Below, in pieces: positions 15,112-21,160 of a stretch of 21,160 nt of DNA. Made by a program: the position numbers and the translations under genes. The DNA comes from a bacterium. GTDB lineage: Bacteria > Patescibacteriota > Microgenomatia > JAUYPR01. The notes under the pieces are model-generated. The model saw only the letters and a program-made list of their open reading frames with translations. It made no database searches and was not told where the DNA came from. Location: assembly GCA_030695785.1 (NCBI GenBank), contig JAUYPR010000023.1:1-21160 (forward strand). The letters run 5' to 3'. Positions within the stretch are counted from its first letter, which is position 1. Each line of letters opens with the position of its first letter.

Positions 15112-15592
15112 TCTTTTCCTCAAGTGTCATTTCCGCATAGGTTTTCGACTGCCCATCTTGAATAAAAATCGAGTCCCAACCATATCCTCCGCTTCCACGC
15201 GGGGATGGAGCAATAACGCCAGAAACTTCTCCTACAAAAGTATACACGTTTTTTCCGTCATGGAGGCCAACCGAAGCCTTGACGACGACACGACGCTCAT
15301 TCACACCATGCATCATCTGAATAGCACCGGCAGGACCAACGGCTTCAACGAGGAACTTCACAAACGGGCCGGGAAAACCATTCCACGCCGCCACTTCCAC
15401 GGAAACGTCATCTACGATAAGCGGCTTTTTCACTTTTTCAAATGCCGCGATTGCTTTTTGCCGCACAATCTTTTCAAGATCCATTGATTGAATTTCATCC
15501 AGATCTAACGAAAAGACCTCAAGTTTCTGTCCAAGAATCCCTTCCGCTTCCTTCACCTTTCCTTTGTTTGTCGTGACAAAAGCAAACGACAT
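15044..15592 (-). CDS. rdgB: Non-canonical purine NTP pyrophosphatase (RdgB/HAM1/ITPase family)
   Basis: The protein has 182 residues, near the family's usual 185-200. TTNKGKVKEAEGIL (7-20) is the N-terminal substrate loop, LIVDDVSVEVAAWNGFPGPF (58-77) the metal and base-binding region, GYGWDSIF (136-143) the glycine-rich loop, and EEKNAISHRHAAL (158-170) the family signature. The enzyme hydrolyses dITP, ITP and XTP to the monophosphate and pyrophosphate. The GFPGPFVKFL stretch is closer to the archaeal/eukaryotic ITPA pattern than to E. coli RdgB by eye. It is a cytoplasmic nucleotide-pool enzyme and has no obvious glycan role. The ATG lies 5 bases after the upstream methyltransferase stop, with AGGG just before it, and its 3' end covers the start of the GT-C gene. 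Confidence 0.93.
   Translation of the reverse strand: MSFAFVTTNKGKVKEAEGILGQKLEVFSLDLDEIQSMDLEKIVRQKAIAAFEKVKKPLIVDDVSVEVAAWNGFPGPFVKFLVEAVGPAGAIQMMHGVNERRVVVKASVGLHDGKNVYTFVGEVSGVIAPSPRGSGGYGWDSIFIQDGQSKTYAEMTLEEKNAISHRHAALEKVRAFLVTHPM
15118..15121 (-). promoter_or_regulatory. Shine-Dalgarno-like site deciding the GT-C start at 15111
   Basis: GAGG on the minus strand, 6 bases before ATG 15111, embedded in the conserved RdgB codons for Leu-Glu-Glu. It favours 15111 among three in-frame ATGs. Confidence 0.5.
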
Positions 15593-15597
15593 CTTCC

Positions 15598-16335
15598 CTA
15601 CTCTTTCCTCGCGATACAGAAAACGGATAATCCAAACGGAAAATTCATGAATGCAAGCAATATATCCTCAAGACGTATAAACCATCCGAGGATCGAATTG
15701 ATTGGGGGAGGAGGCGGAGGAACAAGTAATTCCCCTTTTGCTTTTGTCAGCAACAGGAGAAATTTTCGCACCACTGCAATCGGAAAAAGGAGTGTCATGA
15801 GATACGTCGATCGCACGATAGAAAATCCACAAGATTGTAATGTATGCTCAAACACTGTTCGTGTATACCGACGATAATGGTAGACAGACGTATCGTGCCC
15901 AGTCCACATCCATTGATAGGCAGGGACATTAAAAGCAGCCCATCCGCCTTTTTTGAGCACACGGGCAATTTCCGCAAGCGCTCTTTTATCATCCTGAATA
16001 TGTTCAATCACGTCAAAACTCGTCACGAGGTCGAATGTTTCTTTTTCATATGGAAGCTTCGTTAATGATCCTTGAGTAATGCCGCGAAGATTGCGTTGAG
16101 TGCAAAAATGAATCGCTTCTGCACTCATATCAACACCTTCAGCACGTCCGTTTTTTCCGACGAGTTTTTGAAGATGTTCCAACACCATCCCCGTCCCACA
16201 ACCAGCGTCTAAAATATGTTTTCCTCGAAGGTCGGTGGCACGTTGAATTTGATGAAGAAACAGCTCCCGCGTGCATTTCCACCACCAATGCCGTTCCTCA
16301 ATATCATACAGTGTAGCGTACAAATCCCTCCGCAT
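15598..16335 (-). CDS. Class I SAM-dependent methyltransferase with hydrophobic C-terminus and polyproline run
   Basis: The protein has 245 residues from ATG 16333-16335, with AAGGAT about ten bases upstream. EERHWWWKCTRELF near the start is a hallmark of a methyltransferase group common in bacterial glycan loci. Motif I is ILDAGCGTGM (41-50), then EGVDMS, FDLVTSFDVIEHIQDD and RVLKKGGW. Residues about 176-198 are hydrophobic (TYLMTLLFPIAVVRKFLLLL), then six consecutive prolines (206-211) and an amphipathic tail ending PFGLSVFCIARK. The hydrophobic part suggests membrane association and hence a lipid-linked or lipid substrate. It lies 3 bases after the ALG5-like gene and 5 bases before rdgB. 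The methyl acceptor is not known. Confidence 0.9.
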   Translation of the reverse strand: MRRDLYATLYDIEERHWWWKCTRELFLHQIQRATDLRGKHILDAGCGTGMVLEHLQKLVGKNGRAEGVDMSAEAIHFCTQRNLRGITQGSLTKLPYEKETFDLVTSFDVIEHIQDDKRALAEIARVLKKGGWAAFNVPAYQWMWTGHDTSVYHYRRYTRTVFEHTLQSCGFSIVRSTYLMTLLFPIAVVRKFLLLLTKAKGELLVPPPPPPINSILGWFIRLEDILLAFMNFPFGLSVFCIARKE

Positions 16336-16338
16336 GAC

Positions 16339-17058
16339 TTATCTATCCTTCAAGCGAATGAAAATAAGACTCCACAATGAACCGAAAAGATCTTTCAAGA
16401 GATGTACTTTCGTTCCCTTCACATTCGTCCAGACAACAGGAACTTCCACAATCTTCATCCTACGCTTGCGTGCAAGAAACAACATCTCCGCATCAAAACT
16501 CCAATCTCCGCGTTTGAGTAACCGAAAAAGTGTTTTTCCAGTCCTTGCCTCTAACATCTTCAAGCCGCACGTCACATCGCTGACGTGTAATCCCAAAAGA
16601 AGATTGGTCAACCGGGTGAATCCGTGTCCCAACGTGACCCGGAGCCACGGTTGCGGAGTTTTGATAATAGAGTCGGGATGCCGCCGACTGCCAATGATCA
16701 CCTCTCCACCTTTTTTGAAAACCGGCCAACATTGTTCTAATGTCTCGATGGGTGTTGACATATCGGCGTCTAAAAAGACAATGGCCTCGCCCGTCGATGC
16801 AAGCACGCCGCTCCGTACTGCCTCACCTTTTCCCTCATTTTGAACGTGCTCGATGATCCGAACGTTCTCATATTTTTCCGCATACTCTCGCAGTTTTTTT
16901 AAGGTCGCATCAGTGCTGCCATCATCGACAAAGATCACTTCAAACGAATATCTCTGTTTTTGAAGATACATAAAAAGATCCTCGATGTTCGTTCCAAATC
17001 GCGCCGCTTCGTTGTAGCACGGAATGACGAGTGAGAGTTTGGGTTTGTAAGTCTGCAT
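16339..17058 (-). CDS. ALG5-like polyprenyl-phosphate glycosyltransferase (GT2)
   Basis: The protein has 239 residues. LSLVIPCYNEAARF opens the GT-A fold, followed by VIFVDDGSTDAT (41-52), NEGKGEAVRSGVL (74-86), VFLDADMSTP (94-103, DxD at 97-99), IIGSRRHPDS, then VSDVTCGLKML and WSFDAEML. This order and the lack of membrane segments match dolichyl-phosphate beta-glucosyltransferase (ALG5-like) and related bacterial enzymes. They move a hexose from an NDP-sugar to polyprenyl phosphate on the cytoplasmic face, with inversion. The product would be the donor for the GT-C proteins in the same operon; which hexose is used cannot be read. ATG 17056-17058 is one base after the upstream stop and has no Shine-Dalgarno site. 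Confidence 0.9.
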   Translation of the reverse strand: MQTYKPKLSLVIPCYNEAARFGTNIEDLFMYLQKQRYSFEVIFVDDGSTDATLKKLREYAEKYENVRIIEHVQNEGKGEAVRSGVLASTGEAIVFLDADMSTPIETLEQCWPVFKKGGEVIIGSRRHPDSIIKTPQPWLRVTLGHGFTRLTNLLLGLHVSDVTCGLKMLEARTGKTLFRLLKRGDWSFDAEMLFLARKRRMKIVEVPVVWTNVKGTKVHLLKDLFGSLWSLIFIRLKDR

Positions 17059-17059
17059 A

Positions 17060-17857
17060 TTATGTAATGAGTTGTTTCGCCCGCCGGATCGGCGTGATCG
17101 CAGCAGCCTTCAAAGTATACAGGAATGGTCGTTTTGTAAACGGAGACGGGATAGTGGGGGGTCGCTCGAGCAAGAATGCTTCGGGCAGTATCCGTTGATC
17201 AATCTTCATCCCGAGCTCAGTTTTTTGTTTCCTTTGACGATTCAAAACTTGGACATCCGACGTCGACCGAGGCAGATGGGACGTATGCAAATACCATACG
17301 TCCAAAATTTCTACGCGATCATCTTGATCATTGAGCACTCGATCCTCGGCGTCCACAAACGCTTCGTTCGGATACTCTCCACGGATATCAAGACCATCGA
17401 TATTGCGAATGAGACGAAGATTCAAATGCCCCCGCCGACCTTTGAACATATACCGGCCGTAAGATTCAGGGAGAATATGAAAGACATCTCCAATACACCG
17501 CTTATCGTGTACCACGATGCCATTGACCGATGATGCAACTGACTGCATCTTTGCGTCTAATATTTCTAACTGGTGCGCTGGCCAAATTTCATCGCCATCA
17601 ACGATGAATATCCACGGAGTATCGGTCTTTTGGATCTGAGACCCCCGGACGTCGACAATTTCTTTTGGATCATCCGTCTTTTGTCGTGTGAGGGAAATTT
17701 TTTTGTCGCGGATTGATCGAATTGCGTCAATGGTCCCATCGGTTGATCCAGTATCGGTGACAAGAATTCGGCTGACACTATCTTTCACTGCCATCAGCGC
17801 AAACCAAACCCACCGGTCCTCATTCTTCACCACCATGTGGACGGTCGCGTCAAGCAT
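17060..17857 (-). CDS. GT2-family glycosyltransferase
   Basis: The protein has 265 residues from ATG 17855-17857. A frame extending to 17905 exists, but AAGGAG at 17862-17867 lies 4 bases before the internal ATG, and the GT-A fold begins right after it (ATVHMVVKNED). The motifs are LVTDTGSTDGT (32-42) for nucleotide binding, DDPKEIVDVRGSQIQ (62-76), and FIVDGDEIWP (84-93), where DGDE acts as the DxD metal site. A late LHTSHLPRS and a basic, proline-rich end (PPTIPSPFTKRP) follow. It resembles small cytoplasmic GT2 enzymes often annotated as SPBc2-like or generic family 2. The start overlaps the end of the flippase gene by 8 bases and the end lies one base from the ALG5-like gene. Confidence 0.9.
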   Translation of the reverse strand: MLDATVHMVVKNEDRWVWFALMAVKDSVSRILVTDTGSTDGTIDAIRSIRDKKISLTRQKTDDPKEIVDVRGSQIQKTDTPWIFIVDGDEIWPAHQLEILDAKMQSVASSVNGIVVHDKRCIGDVFHILPESYGRYMFKGRRGHLNLRLIRNIDGLDIRGEYPNEAFVDAEDRVLNDQDDRVEILDVWYLHTSHLPRSTSDVQVLNRQRKQKTELGMKIDQRILPEAFLLERPPTIPSPFTKRPFLYTLKAAAITPIRRAKQLIT

Positions 17858-19112
17858 GCAACTCCTTTTTGAAAAACCAAAATGTCCGAGCGGCAAAAAA
17901 GACAAGCTGTAAACCTGCGGCGATCACCGCAGTTATTGCCGCGCCAACTGCGCCATACGCCGGAATCAGGAAAAAGAGCAGGACCACCACGGTCAGCGTG
18001 ACAACTCCTGCCTGCAAAGCCATGAATCGAGCCGCACCAACGCGGTACAAAAGAAGGGTCACAAATGGAAGTGTGAGCATCCCGCCAATTAATGTCGAGA
18101 TCGTTAACACTGTCACAACCGGTTCGATGCCGGCAAACGCTTCTCCATACAGAAGCCGCGCGAGTGATCCAACAAATGGAATTGCAACGACCAGCCCCAT
18201 CGTTCCGATGAAGACAAATGGAAAGATCTGCCGAAACGCCGATACAACCTGCGATCGTTTCAGGCTTCTCGCAAACAATGCAGAGAAGACGGTGCTCACA
18301 ACCCCAGCTCCATCAAGCACATAAACCAACATCCGTTGGGCAGCTTGGTATATACCTGTTTCACCACTTGTCGAAAATCGAAATAAAAGCAATGTATCAA
18401 TGCGTGAAAGCAGCGCAACCAAGAAGAAAAAGAGAAACATCCATTGTTTTTGTCCATGAAATGACGCTCGGTCTTCAAAAGCGAGATCTGGAATCGTTTT
18501 TGACCACTTGAGTTGGCCTAAGCCATACAGTCCGGTCAAGAATGGGGGAAGAACAAAGGCGAAAACAACCGCCTCAATGGTTTTGAGTCCGATACCGATA
18601 CATGCCAATAATACAACGACGCGCAACAATGTCGTCAGCGTGATCAGTATCGAGCGAAAGAGAAATCGGCGTTGAGTCTGTAGAACATTTCCAACAAAAC
18701 CGAGGATCAACACGCCGATCATTGAAATAGAAGCAATCATTAATGGCCAGAAGAGACGATGGTCATTCAAAAGAAAAAAGGCAATTGGTCCACTTGCTAA
18801 AACTGCTGCAAGAGATGTCCAAACACCGATCTTGAACATTGACCGTAATCCCTCCCGCATCAATCCGCTTGACTGGTCCCCGTCATTTTTTCCAAGATGA
18901 CGGATCAGCGTTGTCCCAATAGAAAGATTAATGACATCCACAGCGAAAATAAACAGCACCAATACAACACTCGCCACCCCCCAAGCATCCGGCCCCAAAA
19001 GGCGGGCCGCAAGCGTGGTGAAAAGCACCATGAATCCACCTCCCGCAACCATTCCGAGTCCAGTTGCGCTGAGATGACGAAAGATAGTTTTCATCTGATA
19101 ACTTATCCTCAT
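17850..19112 (-). CDS. Oligosaccharide flippase (Wzx-like, MOP superfamily)
   Basis: The protein has 420 residues and about 12 hydrophobic segments. It opens with LSATGLGMVAGGGFMVLFTT and AARLLGPDAWGVASVV, the usual first helices and GP-x-x-(Y/W)G loop of polysaccharide biosynthesis flippases. The second half has FSTSGETGIYQAAQRM, the internal repeat of the same loop, and LLYGEAFAGIEPVVTVL, also typical. Such proteins move polyprenyl-diphosphate oligosaccharides across the cytoplasmic membrane. The start at ATG 19110-19112 overlaps the upstream TGA; an ATG at 19094 (MKTIFRHL) is an alternative, with GAGGA about 11 bases before it. The end overlaps the GT2 gene by 8 bases. It is the only flippase in the window, so it probably serves the whole assembly line. 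Confidence 0.9.
   Translation of the reverse strand: MRISYQMKTIFRHLSATGLGMVAGGGFMVLFTTLAARLLGPDAWGVASVVLVLFIFAVDVINLSIGTTLIRHLGKNDGDQSSGLMREGLRSMFKIGVWTSLAAVLASGPIAFFLLNDHRLFWPLMIASISMIGVLILGFVGNVLQTQRRFLFRSILITLTTLLRVVVLLACIGIGLKTIEAVVFAFVLPPFLTGLYGLGQLKWSKTIPDLAFEDRASFHGQKQWMFLFFFLVALLSRIDTLLLFRFSTSGETGIYQAAQRMLVYVLDGAGVVSTVFSALFARSLKRSQVVSAFRQIFPFVFIGTMGLVVAIPFVGSLARLLYGEAFAGIEPVVTVLTISTLIGGMLTLPFVTLLLYRVGAARFMALQAGVVTLTVVVLLFFLIPAYGAVGAAITAVIAAGLQLVFFAARTFWFFKKELHA
17862..17867 (-). promoter_or_regulatory. Shine-Dalgarno site deciding the start at 17857
   Basis: AAGGAG on the minus strand, 4 bases before ATG 17857, inside the last codons of the flippase gene. It shows that this organism uses ordinary Shine-Dalgarno initiation for genes inside operons. 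Confidence 0.8.
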
Positions 19113-20638
19113 CGAATGATGAACACCTCTATATTTCCAAATGATGCACTTTCAGACGCAACTCGTTTATATCCATCATAAAGTGATTGGTAGACCTCGC
19201 CCTCATTCGGATTCGGCGCGGCAATAATCACGCGGGTTTTTGGTTCTTCTTTTTGAGGCTGCATCTTATACAACCAAGAGAGGTCGTTGTCGACGTAACT
19301 TTTTACCGGCTCCGATCCGACAAGGGTAAACAGATAACGATATCCTCCAAACGCAAAACACGAACCGATAGCGTGCAATGAAAATGGTTGACCGTCTGTC
19401 CGTTCAATCGCGTACCCAACAGCGCGCAATTTATCATTCCATCCAAATCTATTGGTCCCTTGAAAAAGAAACGCCATGTTTAGAGAAACGAGCAGGATAA
19501 TAAGAAAAAGGACAATCCACCGGTACCATGATCGCCATAGAGACGAAAAGAAAGATGCTGTAATAAGGAAGAAAAATGGCGCGAAACCTGCAAGATATTG
19601 CTCGAATATATCTGCATTAAAAATATTGCCGTAGATAGTGATGCCAAGAAATATCAACAGGCCAAAAAGAAAAATAAGTTTGAGACCAAACCAATGTTTG
19701 TCTGACCAGTGTTTGATCACGCGCCAACAAAACCACACCAGCAGAAATACTGATGGCCAAAAAAGAAACCACACAACCGCGGCATTTCTTTGTGAGTGGA
19801 TATCGCCGCAAGGCGTCAACTGCAGGCTTGCGTCATTATCCTTTGTTACTGCGAGATAACGGCTGAATGTCCGAGGAAAAAGTGCGAGCGTATCCATAAA
19901 TTTTGTTGGACGAAACATTGGTTGGTTCTGTTCCCCTTGAAAAAATGTCAGAAATTGCCGGCCGTTGTAAAAATCATGCCGGATTTCAAAAAGTCCGAGA
20001 GGGATGACATTGGCAAAGAGAACAATTGATGCGATCACGACCGCCAGACGCCTTGAAAGAGGCAGTCTTCCTCGCCACCATACAAACGGAACCAGGAACA
20101 ATAAAACAAAATTGGACGGATCCGTCTGCGAGGCAAGTATGAGTGTTCCTGCCAAAGTCCATGCGAATAGTGTTCGTCCACGTTTGAGCTCAAAAAGCGA
20201 CCAAATGGTCAGAAGACTATACATTGGGTTCAAAACAAGCGGCCAGTAATGCCGGTCAGCAATCACCATCAAATATGACGTCGCCATGAGAAGCGTTGCA
20301 ATCATCGCGGTCCGAGCGTCAAAAAAACGCCGGCCGACAATAGTCGTCAAGATGAGGGCGATAATCGTTAGCATCGCAGCAAACACCCCCCACCCTAATG
20401 GGTTAAATTGAGAAATCCAAAGCACAATTGAAGAGAGGTAGTAAAACAGCGGGCCAAGGTGAAACTTCAGCGGGGTTATCCCTCCAATGAGGGGAATGTG
20501 GCTCTCTATAATCATCCGTCTCCCCACAAAAGACATCACTTCCTCGTCAAAGGTATAGTAAAACCAGTCAGCAAGATGATAGAGTCGGAGAAACAATCCG
20601 ACAAGAAGAATGCTTACCAAAAATAAAAGTGACTTCAC
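19109..20638 (-). CDS. GT39-like GT-C membrane glycosyltransferase, first gene of the long operon
   Basis: From GTG 20636-20638 the protein has 509 residues. The frame stays open to an ATG at 20719, but that would overlap the divergent gene and add 27 residues before the first membrane segment, so I reject the longer form. The signal-anchor (3-19) leads to an outer loop with YYTFDEEVMSFVGRR (27-41), and KFHLGPLFYYLSS follows. IADRHYWPLVLNPMY lies near residue 130. The DEE pair and the HLGP stretch are the positions expected for GT-C catalysis with polyprenyl-phosphate sugars. About ten more membrane segments and a soluble C-terminal region of about 100 residues follow. TACAAT ends 6 bases before the GTG and no properly spaced Shine-Dalgarno site exists. 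Its end overlaps the flippase start as ATGA. Confidence 0.88.
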   Translation of the reverse strand: MKSLLFLVSILLVGLFLRLYHLADWFYYTFDEEVMSFVGRRMIIESHIPLIGGITPLKFHLGPLFYYLSSIVLWISQFNPLGWGVFAAMLTIIALILTTIVGRRFFDARTAMIATLLMATSYLMVIADRHYWPLVLNPMYSLLTIWSLFELKRGRTLFAWTLAGTLILASQTDPSNFVLLFLVPFVWWRGRLPLSRRLAVVIASIVLFANVIPLGLFEIRHDFYNGRQFLTFFQGEQNQPMFRPTKFMDTLALFPRTFSRYLAVTKDNDASLQLTPCGDIHSQRNAAVVWFLFWPSVFLLVWFCWRVIKHWSDKHWFGLKLIFLFGLLIFLGITIYGNIFNADIFEQYLAGFAPFFFLITASFFSSLWRSWYRWIVLFLIILLVSLNMAFLFQGTNRFGWNDKLRAVGYAIERTDGQPFSLHAIGSCFAFGGYRYLFTLVGSEPVKSYVDNDLSWLYKMQPQKEEPKTRVIIAAPNPNEGEVYQSLYDGYKRVASESASFGNIEVFIIR

Positions 20639-20662
20639 ACCTGTATTGTACAATAATAAAGG
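20639..20662. promoter_or_regulatory. Compact divergent promoter heading the long operon and the plus-strand GT2
   Basis: There are 24 bases between GTG 20638 (minus) and ATG 20663 (plus). The core TATTGTACAATA (20644-20655) is a perfect 12-base palindrome, so TGTACAAT can be read on both strands. The minus-strand TACAAT ends 6 bases before the GTG, and the plus-strand TACAAT ends 8 bases before the ATG. No good -35 is seen on either side. It resembles the 23-base divergent gap at 1498-1520. A dimeric regulator's operator is an alternative reading. Confidence 0.5.
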
Positions 20663-21160
20663 ATGAAACAAACGCCTTTTGTCTCTGTCGTCGTGCTCGG
20701 CTATAAGGCTGGAGAACAATTGCAGAACCTTGTCGAAAGACTCGGATCATTGTTGAAAAAAACTCGTTGGGAGTATGAAATAATTCTTGTGGCAAACTAT
20801 TGGCGAGATAAAAACGATCCAACCCCTTCTGTGGCACACAGGATCTCACAATCGATTCATCATGTCAGCGCGATCAGTCATCCAAAACAAGGTGGGATGG
20901 GGTGGGATGTTCTCTCCGGTCTCAAAAAAGCACGCGGTGAGATCTTGGTATTCGTTGACGGTGATGCGCAAAATCCGCTCGAGGACGTTGTGCGAACCGT
21001 TCGTGCCCTCCAAAGAAAAAAGGCTGACCTTGTAAAAACAGTGCGAATCCAACGATTCGATGGCGTCGTTCGTGCGGTGCAATCGGTGTGGTACAACCGA
21101 TTTTTCCGCTGGATGTACGGCATGAATATGAACGACGTGAACGGAAAACCGAAAGCAATG
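20663..21160 (+). CDS. GT2-family glycosyltransferase lacking DDGS, 3' end cut by window edge
   Basis: 166 residues are visible from ATG 20663. VSVVVLGYKAGEQL opens a GT-A fold. At the place where GT2 enzymes have VDDGSxD, this protein reads IILVANYWRDKNDPTP. PKQGGMGWDVLSGLKKARGE and LVFVDGDAQNP (DxD as DGD) follow, then MNDVNGKPKAM just before the window edge. The NGKPK stretch corresponds to the D-x-x-x-G-(F/L/K)-K region of DPM1-like polyprenyl-phosphate glycosyltransferases. I infer a polyprenyl-phosphate sugar synthase subfamily, with moderate confidence; the rest of the gene would show whether it has C-terminal membrane helices. AAAGG directly abuts the ATG, too close for a normal Shine-Dalgarno site. 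It diverges from the long operon. Confidence 0.88.
   Translation, partial: MKQTPFVSVVVLGYKAGEQLQNLVERLGSLLKKTRWEYEIILVANYWRDKNDPTPSVAHRISQSIHHVSAISHPKQGGMGWDVLSGLKKARGEILVFVDGDAQNPLEDVVRTVRALQRKKADLVKTVRIQRFDGVVRAVQSVWYNRFFRWMYGMNMNDVNGKPKAM

Larger units (their letters stand above)
5702..20638 (-). other. Probable single operon of 14 glycan-assembly genes
   Basis: Fourteen same-strand genes are joined by 4-base ATGA/GTGA overlaps (five or six junctions), longer overlaps of 8, 32 and 68 bases, or gaps of 0-5 bases. I find no hairpin-plus-T-run terminator between them. The only promoter-like sequences between genes are at the two ends. Co-transcription from the divergent site at 20639-20662 is therefore likely, and translation is probably coupled at most junctions. 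Confidence 0.65.

Noticed and set aside
15239..15246. TGTATACT on the minus strand as a further promoter
   Set aside because: Inside rdgB, coding Val-Tyr-Thr in a conserved strand and not followed by a start codon. It shows that the 8-mer alone is not proof of a promoter.
17114..17121. TGTATACT on the minus strand as a promoter for the ALG5-like gene
   Set aside because: Inside the GT2 coding frame (Leu-Tyr-Thr) and more than 50 bases before the next start codon, outside the 6-8 base spacing seen elsewhere.
20639..20719. N-terminal extension of the first operon gene to an ATG at 20719
   Set aside because: It would overlap the divergent GT2 gene by over 50 bases and add a polar stretch before the signal-anchor; GTG 20638 fits the promoter-like core and the family start.

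Overview
The window is a dense surface-glycan (polysaccharide or glycoprotein-glycan) biosynthesis locus. It holds 18 protein genes, two of them cut by the window edges, and almost no non-coding DNA. I see no rRNA, tRNA, CRISPR array, insertion sequence or integrase, and no gene-free stretch longer than about 25 bases. TGA is used as an ordinary stop in many ATGA/GTGA overlaps, so the recoded Gracilibacteria/Absconditabacteria (TGA = Gly) are unlikely. Several features fit a Candidate Phyla Radiation (Patescibacteria) genome of moderate GC: extreme compaction, many polytopic GT-C and DUF2079 membrane proteins, small GT2/GT4 enzymes, and a 'KVQSSK'-type low-complexity repeat inside a gene. That assignment is inference; no marker gene is present.

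Layout. (1) 1-1497, minus strand: a GT4 glycosyltransferase followed, with an 8-base overlap, by a hexapeptide-repeat acyltransferase that runs off the left edge. (2) 1521-4609, plus strand: two tandem paralogous membrane-anchored SGNH/GDSL proteins, each with an unusual C-terminal domain that resembles a degenerate staphylococcal-nuclease (SNase) fold. (3) 4586-5680, minus strand: a second GT4, whose 3' end overlaps the second SGNH gene by 24 bases. (4) 5702-20638, minus strand: a run of 14 genes, mostly overlapping or 0-5 bases apart. In transcription order they are a GT-C glycosyltransferase, an oligosaccharide flippase, a GT2, an ALG5-like polyprenyl-phosphate glycosyltransferase, a methyltransferase, an RdgB/HAM1 nucleotide house-cleaning enzyme, a GT-C, a YfhO-like membrane protein, a zinc-ribbon methyltransferase, a GT4, a GT2, a GT-C, a DUF2079 protein and a methyltransferase. 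(5) 20663-21160, plus strand: the start of a divergent GT2 that lacks the usual DDGS motif.

How the parts may work together (inference). Cytoplasmic GT4/GT2 enzymes build an oligosaccharide on a polyprenyl carrier. Methyltransferases and the acyltransferase decorate it, and the flippase moves it outward. The ALG5-like enzyme makes polyprenyl-phosphate-hexose donors for the multi-pass GT-C enzymes on the outer face. The SGNH pair could act on acyl groups of the exported product. No initiating phosphoglycosyltransferase, recognisable Wzy polymerase, Wzz or export channel is in the window.

The two points most worth following are the SGNH + SNase-like architecture and the promoter pattern. Genes that open transcription units lack a normally spaced Shine-Dalgarno site. 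They instead have a TGTATACT/TGTACAAT-like -10 element 6-8 bases before the start codon, which suggests leaderless mRNAs. Several internal operon genes have clear Shine-Dalgarno sites. Both divergent gene pairs are separated by only 23-24 bases centred on a palindromic -10 core.
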